Assembly (NCBI RefSeq): GCF_036248275.1
Contig: NZ_CP109181.1
Coordinates: 6,696,001-6,760,000, forward strand
Reading direction: 5' to 3'
Length of the DNA stretch: 64,000 nt
Source of the DNA: Streptomyces sp. NBC_01716
GTDB taxonomy: Bacteria > Actinomycetota > Actinomycetes > Streptomycetales > Streptomycetaceae
In this document: in pieces, positions 8,588-21,162 of the stretch
Numbering within the stretch: position 1 is the first letter of the stretch
How the letters are laid out: the number at the start of each line of letters is the position of its first letter
Translations under genes and position numbers: made by a program
The notes under the pieces: generated by a model
The model's database searches: none
Told to the model about the DNA's origin: nothing
What the model saw: only the letters and a program-made list of their open reading frames with translations

Positions 8588-9621
8588 AACCCCTCCCCGT
8601 CCTCGTCCGGAGTCAGCAGGTCTGCGATCTCCAGGACGTGGTAGCCGCGCATCGATGGGAGGCAGCTGCCGCGGGCCGGGCCGATTGCCGAGGACCATTC
8701 CTGGGGGATCGCTGCGGCGCCGGACACCGCTCCGGCCAGTGCTCCCGCCACCGCCGCCGTCGTGTCCGCGTCGCGGCCCATGTTGACCGCTGTCAGGACC
8801 GACGTACGGAAGTCGCCGCGGGCCGCCGCGAACGCGCCGAGCGCCAGGCCCACCGCCTCCGGCGCCAGGTCCGTCCACGGATAGCCGCCGATCACGACCG
8901 CCGAGCGGACCGCACGCTCCATGGTGAGCGTGTCGGGGTACTCGCGACCCGCCGCGACCACCGCGCGGCGCAGTGAACGGGCCGTCCAGGAGTCCATCGG
9001 GATCACCGAGAGCGCCGCCGCGACCACCGACGCCGGGCCCGCGCCCGTCATCGCGGCGGCGACCCCCGCCGCCACCGCCTGGCCGCCGTAGATGCCCTCG
9101 CCCTCGTGGCTGACCGTGCCGTCGACCGCGACCAGCCTGGCCGCCTCGGCCGGGCTGCCCGCCGCGAAGACGCCGAACGGGGCCGCCCGCATCGCGAGGC
9201 CGTCGCTCCAGGCGTGCCGGTGCTGCGCCGTGATCGGCGCGGCGAGGCCCCTGCGCAGATTCTCCAGCGTGCCGCGCTCGCTGAACCCGGCCCCCCGGAA
9301 AGCTCCCTCGTCCAGGTCGGCCAGCCAGTGGTGCCACGCGTTCTCGGCATCGGCGACCGTCAGGGCCGAGCCGTGTCCGGCCAGGAGGAGACCGGAGAAG
9401 ATCGCGTACTCGGTGTCGTCCGTACCGGCCGGGTTGTCGCTGACGAACCCCTCGATACGGCCCCAGCGGCGGCGGATCTCCGAGGGGCGCATGTTCTCGG
9501 CCGGCGCCCCGAGCGCGTCGCCGACCGCGAGGCCGAGCAGCGAACCCCGCGCCCGTTCCCGCAGAGCGGTGACCCTCGACGGAGCGGGACCGGTGCCGGA
9601 ACCGCAGGCGGTCAACTCCAT
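8584..9621 (-). CDS. ADP-ribosylglycohydrolase family protein, first gene of the operon
   Basis: 345-residue ARH protein. RARGSLLGLAVGDALGAPAE at the N terminus, NPAGTDDTEYAIFSGLLL and the C-terminal NMGRDADTTAAVAGALAGAV keep all expected Mg ligands. The ATG at 9621 is chosen because a GAAAGG lies 8 bases upstream and the ARH fold starts soon after; the longer frame to 9705 adds an Arg/Gly-rich stretch with no family match. It is divergent from the VIT1-like gene, so promoters for both should lie in 9622-9862. Its stop overlaps the next start (GTGA). Confidence 0.9.
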   Translation of the reverse strand: MELTACGSGTGPAPSRVTALRERARGSLLGLAVGDALGAPAENMRPSEIRRRWGRIEGFVSDNPAGTDDTEYAIFSGLLLAGHGSALTVADAENAWHHWLADLDEGAFRGAGFSERGTLENLRRGLAAPITAQHRHAWSDGLAMRAAPFGVFAAGSPAEAARLVAVDGTVSHEGEGIYGGQAVAAGVAAAMTGAGPASVVAAALSVIPMDSWTARSLRRAVVAAGREYPDTLTMERAVRSAVVIGGYPWTDLAPEAVGLALGAFAAARGDFRTSVLTAVNMGRDADTTAAVAGALAGAVSGAAAIPQEWSSAIGPARGSCLPSMRGYHVLEIADLLTPDEDGEGL

Positions 9622-9862
9622 CGCGGGGCCTTTCGCGCATCGGGCCCCAGGGAGGCCACTCTTCCTCCCATACGTCCCACGCCGCGACCCGCGAGAGTCC
9701 CGCAAGCGCCTCTGTCACCCGGCTGGTGCCTTGGTAAGCATGGCTTTCCTTGCTGGCGGGGCCCCTGTTTCGTGCGTACTTTCGAAGCCGTGGGCGGGGT
9801 GTCCCGCCACGCCCGAGCAGCCGGATCAGCCGGTCATCGGGACCGGCTGGGAAGGGGACAGC

Positions 9863-10591
9863 GTGTCCGTCATGGACAACGAGGCGTCACTCCACGGAGC
9901 ACACCGTGACAATCACACGCACCGCGATGTGAACGGCGGCTGGCTGCGCCCCGCCGTGTTCGGCGCGATGGACGGACTCGTCTCGAACCTGGCTCTGATG
10001 ACCGGCGTGGCGGGCGGCTCCGTCGACCGGCAGACCATCGTCATCACCGGCCTCGCGGGCCTGGCGGCCGGCGCCTTCTCGATGGCCGCGGGTGAGTACA
10101 CTTCCGTGGCGTCGCAGAGCGAGCTCGTCCAGGCCGAGCTGGACGTGGAGCGGCGGGAGCTGCGCAAGTACCCCAAGGACGAGATGGCGGAGCTGGCCGA
10201 GCTGTACGAGTCGCGCGGTGTGGAGCCGGAGCTGGCACGCCAGGTCGCGGAGCAGCTCTCGAAGGACCCCGAGCTGGCGCTGGAGATCCACGCGCGCGAG
10301 GAACTGGGCGTCGACCCGGACGATCTGCCGTCCCCGATGGTCGCCGCCGTGTCCTCGTTCGGCTCCTTCGCGGTGGGCGCGCTGCTGCCCGTGCTGCCGT
10401 ATCTGATCGGCGCCACCGAGCTGTGGCCCGCCGTGCTGGTGGCGCTGCTCGGGCTCTTCGCCTGCGGCGCGCTCGTGGCGCGGATCACCGCGCGGAGCTG
10501 GTGGTACAGCGGTCTGCGGCAGCTGCTGCTCGGCGGTACGGCGGCGGCGCTCACGTACGGGCTCGGGGCGCTGTTCGGGGCGGCCGTCTAG
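9863..10591 (+). CDS. VIT1/CCC1 family metal transporter
   Basis: 242-residue membrane protein of the VIT1/CCC1 family, which moves Fe2+ or Mn2+ (vacuolar in plants and yeast; the bacterial role is probably metal efflux or detoxification). HRDVNGGWLRPAVFGAMDGL and GVAGG mark the first helix. AAGAFSMAAGEYTSVASQSE is the family hallmark, followed by a charged cytoplasmic segment (about residues 85-150) and three C-terminal transmembrane helices. The GTG at 9863 is preferred (AAGGGG 5 bases upstream); the in-frame ATG at 9872 is the alternative. An 8-bp stem hairpin overlaps the stop codon. Confidence 0.87.
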   Translation: MSVMDNEASLHGAHRDNHTHRDVNGGWLRPAVFGAMDGLVSNLALMTGVAGGSVDRQTIVITGLAGLAAGAFSMAAGEYTSVASQSELVQAELDVERRELRKYPKDEMAELAELYESRGVEPELARQVAEQLSKDPELALEIHAREELGVDPDDLPSPMVAAVSSFGSFAVGALLPVLPYLIGATELWPAVLVALLGLFACGALVARITARSWWYSGLRQLLLGGTAAALTYGLGALFGAAV

Positions 10592-10619
10592 CCGGCCCCC
10601 GGCGGGGTGGTGGGCCGGC
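10591..10619 (+). terminator. Hairpin after the metal transporter gene
   Basis: GCCGGCCC at 10591-10598 pairs with GGGCCGGC at 10612-10619 across a 13-base loop, beginning at the stop codon. No U tail follows. Confidence 0.45.
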
Positions 10620-11050
10620 GCCGCGACAAGCCCGGTCTGCCGCCCCGGCCCGGCACACCGCCCACCAGGCGTACGACATATTGCGCGGTCGGGGACATGC
10701 CGTCACTGTGGTGACGAACATCCCCTCGACCATCCTCCGGCCTTGTCCCACCTGGGTGGGACACTTTGCGTGGCGTCACATATTTTTGCCGTTACCCGGT
10801 TGTTTCGAACGCTTGAACTCCGGGCATGACCCGTAGGCGCCGCGGGCAATGAAGCTCGCTCCGCCGTGGTCCGGTGTACGGCGTCCCGTACCCCCTGACC
10901 TCCTTCGCCGCTGCGAGCGGCGTCCACATGCTGGATTCCGCTATCCGCTTTCTGAGCAGCCGACCCATCATGTAACCTGCACGAAATTTTGCCCAGGGCC
11001 AGCGTCGTCCCTCGGTTATCGCATATGCCACGACGACGACGGGAGAGCCG
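10592..11050 (+). promoter_or_regulatory. gltB upstream region with three operator-like sites
   Basis: 459 bases without a gene. Visible sites are GTCAC-n4-GTGAC at 10702-10715, a 20-bp palindrome TGTCCCACC-tg-GGTGGGACA at 10744-10763, and GTTAC-n6-GTTTC at 10791-10806. The last reads GAAAC-n6-GTAAC on the other strand and resembles the GTnAC/GAAAC half-sites of actinobacterial GlnR boxes. No clear -35/-10 pair was identified. A small plus-strand frame beginning at 10849 runs into gltB out of frame and is not considered real. Confidence 0.45.
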
Positions 11051-15671
<4,621 letters not shown>

Positions 15672-15679
<8 letters not shown>

Positions 15680-17132
15680 CCCCAAGGGCTTCCTGACCAC
15701 CGGGCGCGAGGTCGCCAAGTCCCGCCCGGTGGACGAGCGCAGACACGACTGGAACGAGGTCTACGTTCCGGGCTCACTGCTCCCGATCATCAGCAAGCAG
15801 GCCGGACGCTGCATGGACTGCGGCATCCCCTTCTGCCACAACGGCTGTCCGCTCGGCAATCTCATCCCCGAGTGGAACGACTACGCGTACCGCGAGGACT
15901 GGACAGCGGCGAGCGAACGGCTGCACGCGACCAACAACTTCCCGGAGTTCACCGGCCGGCTCTGCCCCGCGCCGTGCGAGTCCGCGTGCGTGCTGGCCAT
16001 CAACCAGCCCGCCGTCACCATCAAGAACGTCGAGGTCTCCATCATCGACAAGGCATGGGACAACGGCGACGTCGTCCCGCGCCCCCCGGAGCGCCTGTCC
16101 GGCAAGACCGTCGCCGTCATCGGCTCCGGCCCGGCCGGGCTGGCCGCGGCCCAGCAGCTCACCCGGGCCGGCCACACGGTCGCCGTGTACGAGCGCGCCG
16201 ACCGCATCGGCGGCCTGCTGCGCTACGGCATCCCCGAGTTCAAGATGGAGAAGTCCCACATCAACCGCCGTATCGAGCAGATGCGCGCGGAGGGCACCAA
16301 GTTCCGTACGGAGACGGAGATCGGCCGCGACATAGACGCGGCGAAGCTCCGCAGGCGCTACGACGCCGTGGTCATCGCGGCGGGCGCCACCGTCTCGCGC
16401 GACCTGCCCGTGCCCGGCCGCGAGCTGAACGGCATCCACTTCGCGATGGAGTACCTGCCGCTCGCCAACAAGGTGCGGGAGGGCGACCTGACGGTCTCCC
16501 CGATCACCGCCGAGGGCAAGCACGTCGTGGTCATCGGCGGCGGCGACACCGGCGCGGACTGCGTCGGTACGGCGCACCGCCAGGGCGCCGCGTCCGTCAC
16601 CCAGCTGGAGATCATGCCCCGGCCGGGCGAGGACCGCGCCCCGAACCAGCCCTGGCCGACCTTCCCGATGCTCTACAAGGTCACCTCCGCGCACGAGGAG
16701 GGCGGCGAGCGGATCTACTCCGTCTCCACCACCCACTTCGAGGGCGACGAGGACGGCAACGTCCAGTCGCTGCACCTCACCGAGGTCGAGTTCAAGGACG
16801 GCCGCCCGGAGCCGAAGCCCGGCACCGAGCGGGTCATCCCCGCCCAACTGGTCACCCTCGCCATGGGTTTCACCGGTACGGACCGGTCCAACGGTCTCGT
16901 CGACCAGTTCGGCCTCGAACTCGACGCGCGCGGCAACATCGCACGGGACGCCGAGTACGCGACCAACGTCGACGGCGTGTACGTTGCGGGTGACGCGGGT
17001 CGCGGCCAGTCCCTGATCGTGTGGGCCATCGCCGAAGGCCGTTCGGCCGCCCGCGGCGTCGACCGCTATCTGACCGGAGCGAGCGAACTGCACGCCCCGA
17101 TCCGCCCGACGGACCGTTCACTCACGGTCTGA
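15672..17132 (+). CDS. gltD: Glutamate synthase (NADPH), small subunit
   Basis: 486-residue beta subunit that passes electrons from NADPH through FAD and two 4Fe-4S clusters to GltB. N-terminal cysteines are at 47, 50, 55, 59 (CMDCGIPFCHNGC) and 98, 102, 106 (CPAPCESAC). The FAD-binding GSGPAGLAAA is at about 151-160 and the NADPH-binding GGGDTGADC near 292. ATG at 15672 lies inside the end of gltB. A 13-bp stem hairpin about 75 bases after the stop probably ends the operon. Confidence 0.98.
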
Positions 17133-17206
17133 GCCAAGAAACGTCCCGTACAACGGCGTACGGACGAATGACGGCCCGGGGGACGTCCCCTGGACCCTCC
17201 GCAAGA

Positions 17207-17250
17207 CACGGCGCCCGCCAGTCCCCGACCGGACGACGGCGGGCGCCGTG
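17207..17250 (+). terminator. Terminator after gltBD
   Basis: Perfect 13-bp inverted repeat (17207-17219 and 17238-17250, CACGGCGCCCGCC and its complement) with an 18-base loop. There is no U tail, as is common in Streptomyces. Confidence 0.65.
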
Positions 17251-17317
17251 GCATGTGCGCCCCGTGCTGTGTAGCCTCTACGCACCCCCCGCGCCCGTCG
17301 AGTGAACGGCAACACTC

Positions 17318-18064
17318 ATGACCACAGCGCCCTTCGCGGCAGGCCCGGCGATCAGCCTCCGCAAGGTCGAGGAGACCGCGCCCGCGCTCGTCGAGCACTA
17401 CCGGGCGGCGGGCATATCACTGCGGAAGCACGGGATGAGCGGTCAGCGCGCCGCCGTCTATCTGGTCCTGGACTACTCGGGATCGATGCGCGAGTACTAC
17501 CAGGACGGCAGCGTCCAGGCGTTCGCCGACCGGGTGCTCGGCCTCTCGGCGAATCTGGACGACGACGGTGTCGTGCCCGTCGTGTTCTTCTCCACGGACG
17601 TCGACTGCGAGACCGACATCGCGCTCGCCGACCACCGCGGCCGTATCGACCGGATCGTGGCCGGGCTCGGGCACATGGGCAAGACCAGCTACCACCTCGC
17701 CATGGACGCGGTGATCGACCACTATCTGGACAGCGGGTCCACCGCGCCCGCCCTGGTGGTCTTTCAGACCGACGGCGGGCCGATCAACAAACTCGCCGCG
17801 GAGCGCTATCTCTGCAAAGCGGCCGAACTCCCGTTGTTCTGGCAGTTCGTCGGCTTCGGCAACAAGCGCAGCTCACAGTTCAACTTCCTTCAGAAACTTG
17901 ACGAGTTGGCCGTTCCGCAGAAGCGGTCCGTCGACAACGCGGGCTTCTTCCACGCCGGGCTCGACCCGCGCGAGGTGCCGGACGAGGTGCTGTACGACCG
18001 GCTCGTCGCGGAATTCCCGCTGTGGCTCGCGGCGGCCCGCTCGCGGGGCATCGTGCGCGGCTGA
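17318..18064 (+). CDS. von Willebrand factor A domain protein (TerF/TerY-like)
   Basis: 248-residue cytoplasmic protein made almost entirely of one vWA domain. The metal-ion-dependent adhesion site is complete: Asp52-x-Ser54-x-Ser56 in LDYSGSM, Thr123 in MGKTSYH, and Asp152 in FQTDGG. The preceding segment (GISLRKHGMSGQRAAVYLVLDYSG) resembles vWA proteins of the tellurium-resistance TerF/TerY group, which act as scaffolds in stress-response complexes. No Ter domain or neighbour is present here. It is transcribed alone, with a TAGCCT -10-like hexamer about 40 bases before the ATG. The partner is unknown. Confidence 0.85.
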   Translation: MTTAPFAAGPAISLRKVEETAPALVEHYRAAGISLRKHGMSGQRAAVYLVLDYSGSMREYYQDGSVQAFADRVLGLSANLDDDGVVPVVFFSTDVDCETDIALADHRGRIDRIVAGLGHMGKTSYHLAMDAVIDHYLDSGSTAPALVVFQTDGGPINKLAAERYLCKAAELPLFWQFVGFGNKRSSQFNFLQKLDELAVPQKRSVDNAGFFHAGLDPREVPDEVLYDRLVAEFPLWLAAARSRGIVRG

Positions 18065-18158
18065 CCCGCGCGGACACCGTCAGTTCGGCACCGGGCGTGT
18101 CGGATCCGGGTAGGCCCGGGGAGCGTGCTAGGCTGACCGCGTTGCAGTTTTGGTACCC

Positions 18159-18179
18159 ATGAACTTTATGTGCGCCTGA
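18159..18179 (+). CDS. Possible 6-codon leader peptide MNFMCA ahead of the cold-shock gene
   Basis: The leader reads ATG AAC TTT ATG TGC GCC TGA. The frame ends exactly where the left arm of a terminator-like hairpin ends (18171-18179), the geometry expected of translation-coupled attenuation. No clear ribosome-binding site precedes it; a TAGGCT hexamer at 18129-18134 could place the transcript start about 18 bases upstream. It may also be chance. Confidence 0.3.
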   Translation: MNFMCA

Positions 18180-18212
18180 CGGGAATGTTCCTCAGGCGCA
18201 TTTTATTGTTTT
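18171..18212 (+). terminator. U-tailed hairpin in the cold-shock gene leader
   Basis: A 9-bp perfect stem, TGCGCCTGA at 18171-18179 and TCAGGCGCA at 18192-18200, with a 12-base loop is followed at once by TTTTATTGTTTT. This is a textbook intrinsic terminator, striking in a GC-rich genome, and it lies 88 bases before the cold-shock start codon. It could be an attenuator or cold-responsive leader, or it could terminate a short upstream RNA. Confidence 0.65.
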
Positions 18213-18299
18213 CGCCGGCTTCTCCGGATGGGGCTCAATGCGGCGACGAGGAATCCGTGAAGTGCGGATTCGTCTCTGCACCTGTTTTAGGAGAATGAC

Positions 18300-18503
18300 A
18301 TGGCTACTGGAACCGTGAAGTGGTTCAACTCGGAAAAGGGCTTCGGCTTCATCGAGCAGGACGGCGGCGGCGCCGACGTCTTCGCCCACTACTCGAACAT
18401 CGCCACCCAGGGCTTCCGTGAGCTCCAGGAGGGCCAGAAGGTCTCGTTCGACGTCACGCAGGGCCAGAAGGGCCCGCAGGCGGAGAACATCGTCCCGGCC
18501 TGA
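18300..18503 (+). CDS. Cold-shock domain protein
   Basis: 67-residue CspA-type single-stranded nucleic-acid-binding protein (OB fold) that melts RNA secondary structure. RNP1 (KGFGFIE, residues 13-19) and RNP2 (VFAHY, 27-31) are intact. ATG start with AGGAGA 5-6 bases upstream. The leader is long (about 160 bases) and structured, as usual for cold-shock genes. A strong terminator follows, then a DEAD-box helicase gene; the two functions (RNA chaperone and RNA unwinding) belong together and the pair recurs in Streptomyces. Confidence 0.95.
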   Translation: MATGTVKWFNSEKGFGFIEQDGGGADVFAHYSNIATQGFRELQEGQKVSFDVTQGQKGPQAENIVPA

Positions 18504-18523
18504 TCGCCGGACGCGTACCTCGC

Positions 18524-18560
18524 AGCCGGGGCCCGCACCTGCACGGTGCGGGTCCCGGCT
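18524..18560 (+). terminator. Terminator after the cold-shock gene
   Basis: 15-bp stem, AGCCGGG-g-CCCGCAC paired with GTGCGGG-t-CCCGGCT with one G-U pair, and a 7-base loop at 18539-18545. It lies 20 bases after the stop. Confidence 0.75.
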
Positions 18561-18568
18561 TGTGCTGT

Positions 18569-18681
18569 CCCTGAGGGCTGTCCCGTGATCCCCGGCGGGC
18601 GTGCGACGACAGCTGCGGCATCTCGCCGCGTCGGCCGCCGCGCGCGCTGCTCCACCGGGGATTACGGGACAGCCCTCAGGG
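18569..18681. repeat. 113-bp palindromic element, MITE-like
   Basis: The 27-base arms (18569-18595 and 18655-18681, starting CCCTGAGGGCTGTCCCGT) are inverted copies with one difference, separated by 59 bases. It sits between the cold-shock gene and the helicase gene. Size and layout fit a miniature inverted-repeat element. In RNA it would fold into a long hairpin that could add to termination. Confidence 0.7.
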
Positions 18682-18784
18682 GATGTCCTGCCGATCTTGC
18701 CGGGCTCGCGGTCCCTGATCCGGCCTGATCGACAAGACACCCCCAGACCCGGGCCGGAAACGCCCCAGGAAGGTTCTTCACCGA

Positions 18785-20329
18785 ATGACTCGCCCCGAAC
18801 GCCCGGCCCGCGCACCCCGCCCGGCCGGTAAGCGCCCGGTCCACTCCCGCGCCAAGAGCCCCGCGAAAGGCACGGCGAAGGCGCCGGTCCGCCGCGTCGC
18901 GCGCCCGCAGGAGTTCACACTCCCGGAAACCATCACCCCCGCGCTGCCCGCCGTCGAGGCGTTCGACGAACTCGACATGCCCGCGGCACTGCTCAAGACC
19001 CTTACCTCCCTGGGTGTGACCGCTCCCTTCCCGATCCAGGGCGCCACCCTCCCGAACTCCCTCGCGGGCCGCGACATCCTCGGCCGGGGCCGTACCGGAT
19101 CCGGCAAGACCCTCGCCTTCGGCCTCGCGCTGCTGGCCCGCCTCGCCGGCCGCCGCGCCGAGCCGCGCGCGCCGCACGCGATGGTCCTGGTGCCGACCCG
19201 CGAGCTGGCGCAGCAGGTCACCGACGCCCTCACGCCGTACGCCACCGCGGTGAACCTGCGCATGGCCACCGTCGTCGGCGGCCTGTCGATCAGCAAGCAG
19301 GCCGGGCAGCTGCGCCGCGGCGCCGAGGTGCTCGTGGCGACGCCCGGACGGCTCAAGGACCTCATCGAACGGGGCGACTGCCGGCTGGACCAGGTCACCA
19401 TCACCGTCCTCGACGAGGCCGACCAGATGGCCGACATGGGCTTCATGCCGCAGGTGACCGCGCTGCTGAAGCAGGTGCGGCCGGACGGGCAACGGATGCT
19501 GTTCTCCGCGACGCTCGACAAGAACATCGACCGGCTCGTACGGCAGTACCTGACCGACCCCGTCGTCCACTCCGTCGACCCCTCGCAGGGCGCGGTCACG
19601 ACGATGGAGCACCACCTCCTGTACGTCATGGACGAGACCGACAAGAAGGCCGTCACCATGCGGATCGCGGCCCGCGAGGGCCGGGTGCTGCTGTTCCTGG
19701 ACACCAAGCGGTCGGTGGACCGGCTGGTCAAGCGGCTGCTGGCGAGCGGTGTACGGGCCTCCGGCCTGCACGGCGGCCGGTCCCAGCCGCAGCGCAACCG
19801 CACGCTCGACCAGTTCAAGACCGGCGAGGTGACCGTCCTCGTCGCGACGAACGTCGCGGCGCGCGGCATCCATGTCGACGACCTGGACCTGGTCGTCAAC
19901 GTGGACCCGCCCGTCGACCACAAGGACTATCTGCACCGCGGCGGACGCACCGCGCGCGCCGGTGAGTCGGGCAGCGTCGTGACGCTCGTCCTGCCCGAGC
20001 AGAAGCGGGACATGACGCGGCTGATGTCGGACGCGGGCATCGCCCCGAGGATCACCAGCGTCAAGTCGACCGACGCGGAACTGACGCGGCTGACCGGGGC
20101 GCGGGAGCCCTCCGGGGTCGCGATCACCATCGAGGTGCCGCAGCCCGCCGTACGGAAGCCGCAGAAGGCACGCGCGTCGCGCCCGGCCCGGCGGACGGGC
20201 GGCGCGGGCGCGGGCGGCGGCGGGACCCGACTGGGCGCGGCCGGCGGATCCGCCCGGGGCAGCCGCGGCGGCCGCCGCGGCCGGCCTCCGGGGACGGGCG
20301 CCGACGGCGGCCGTCGCACCGCGGCGTAG
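18785..20329 (+). CDS. DEAD-box ATP-dependent RNA helicase
   Basis: 514-residue helicase that unwinds RNA duplexes, probably in cold adaptation and ribosome or RNA turnover. Motifs: Q motif region FPIQGATLP, Walker A GRTGSGKT (about 102-109), PTRELAQQV, DEAD at 210-213, SAT near 240, and in the second RecA domain VATNVAARGIHVDDLD and HRGGRTARAG. The N terminus is basic. The C-terminal ~70 residues are Arg/Gly-rich, a typical RNA-binding tail. ATG start with AGGAAGG roughly 10 bases upstream. A perfect 10-bp hairpin follows the stop. Confidence 0.95.
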   Translation: MTRPERPARAPRPAGKRPVHSRAKSPAKGTAKAPVRRVARPQEFTLPETITPALPAVEAFDELDMPAALLKTLTSLGVTAPFPIQGATLPNSLAGRDILGRGRTGSGKTLAFGLALLARLAGRRAEPRAPHAMVLVPTRELAQQVTDALTPYATAVNLRMATVVGGLSISKQAGQLRRGAEVLVATPGRLKDLIERGDCRLDQVTITVLDEADQMADMGFMPQVTALLKQVRPDGQRMLFSATLDKNIDRLVRQYLTDPVVHSVDPSQGAVTTMEHHLLYVMDETDKKAVTMRIAAREGRVLLFLDTKRSVDRLVKRLLASGVRASGLHGGRSQPQRNRTLDQFKTGEVTVLVATNVAARGIHVDDLDLVVNVDPPVDHKDYLHRGGRTARAGESGSVVTLVLPEQKRDMTRLMSDAGIAPRITSVKSTDAELTRLTGAREPSGVAITIEVPQPAVRKPQKARASRPARRTGGAGAGGGGTRLGAAGGSARGSRGGRRGRPPGTGADGGRRTAA

Positions 20330-20333
20330 GCCC

Positions 20334-20359
20334 TACGAGGGCGGGGGATCGCCCTCGTA
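20334..20359 (+). terminator. Terminator after the DEAD-box helicase
   Basis: Perfect 10-bp stem TACGAGGGCG/CGCCCTCGTA with loop ggggat, five bases after the stop codon. The core of this hairpin recurs as an exact 21-bp direct repeat at 20911-20931. Confidence 0.7.
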
Positions 20360-20480
20360 CCGGCCGTACTTGGGTGAGCGAGGACGACGCGGGTGCGCCT
20401 TCCGTGCCGGAAGGGCTGCGGGGGCGAGGGCCGCGTGAGCGGTGCTGCCCGCCCACAGGGCGGGACGGCGCCCGCCGGCG

Positions 20481-20661
20481 CTAGGGCGTGTTTGAGAAGT
20501 CCCGTCTGGCCCACGACGCCTGGCACGCGCGCTCGCCGCGTTGTCGGAGTCATCCAAGTACGTCCAATATGAGGATGATCCTCCGCCTTGCGATCGCACG
20601 CACCAGACGCCGTGGGCCCCGCCCGATGGGCGGACGACGCTACTTCTCAAACACGCCCTAG
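20481..20661. mobile_element. 181-bp MITE-like element with 20-bp terminal inverted repeats
   Basis: The termini CTAGGGCGTGTTTGAGAAGT (20481-20500) and its exact complement (20642-20661) are perfect 20-bp inverted repeats. The interior has no coding capacity. Similar GGGCGTGTTTGA ends are, to my recollection, common in Streptomyces intergenic repeats and are likely mobilised in trans by an insertion-sequence transposase. No clear target-site duplication was identified. Confidence 0.8.
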
Positions 20662-21162
20662 GTGTGTCGTTTGGCTCAGGCCGGATGAGGGGGCCATGCC
20701 GACCGACGACAACGGGGGGCACCCCCCCCGTGCCCGAAGGGCTGCGGGGGAGAGCGTGCGTGCCAGGGACCGCGAGCCCGACAGGATCGCCCGGACAGGA
20801 CCCCAGGCCCCGTCCGGCGGGTCTTCGCGGGCCCCGAACGCCGCAGTGACATCAGCCGCTGTCGCGGCGTGCGGCACGGGCTATCCGCCAAGATCGCCCG
20901 GACAGGGCCTGGGCGGGGGATCGCCCTCGTACGCGACGTACTCGGGCAATGTGCCCGAGGGGCGCCGGAGCGTGGGCGGGGCAGGTGTCGCGGGGTGCTG
21001 ATGTTGTGTCATGGGTGCCGGGCCGGGCTTCCGGTCGTTCGGTGCTCGTGACGAACCGGTCACAACGGTCGGGTGTCGTGGCCGTGTCGGGTGGTGAACT
21101 TGGCGAAAACTCCACCGACTTGGGATTGACGTGCACACGTCTACGCGCGTCATCATGAGGGC

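Larger units (their letters stand above)
20330..21162. repeat. 833-bp gene-free, repeat-rich stretch
   Basis: No credible gene. An exact 21-bp direct repeat occurs at 20339-20359 and 20911-20931. A 15-bp repeat GATCGCCCGGACAGG occurs near 20785 and 20892. The shared block GAAGGGCTGCGGGGG occurs near 20410 and 20733. A CTCGGGCA-atg-TGCCCGAG hairpin lies at 20941-20959. A 181-bp MITE-like element is embedded. The pattern suggests accumulated and partly duplicated mobile-element remnants between the helicase and RNase genes. Confidence 0.7.

Noticed and set aside
9092..9862. Upstream extension of the VIT1-like frame
   Set aside because: Runs antisense through the first ARH gene; family similarity starts only at MDNEASLHGAHRDN and a ribosome-binding site lies just before 9863.
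20541..21001. Several short frames inside the repeat island
   Set aside because: They read through inverted repeats and the MITE, differ in frame between copies and lack starts with ribosome-binding sites.
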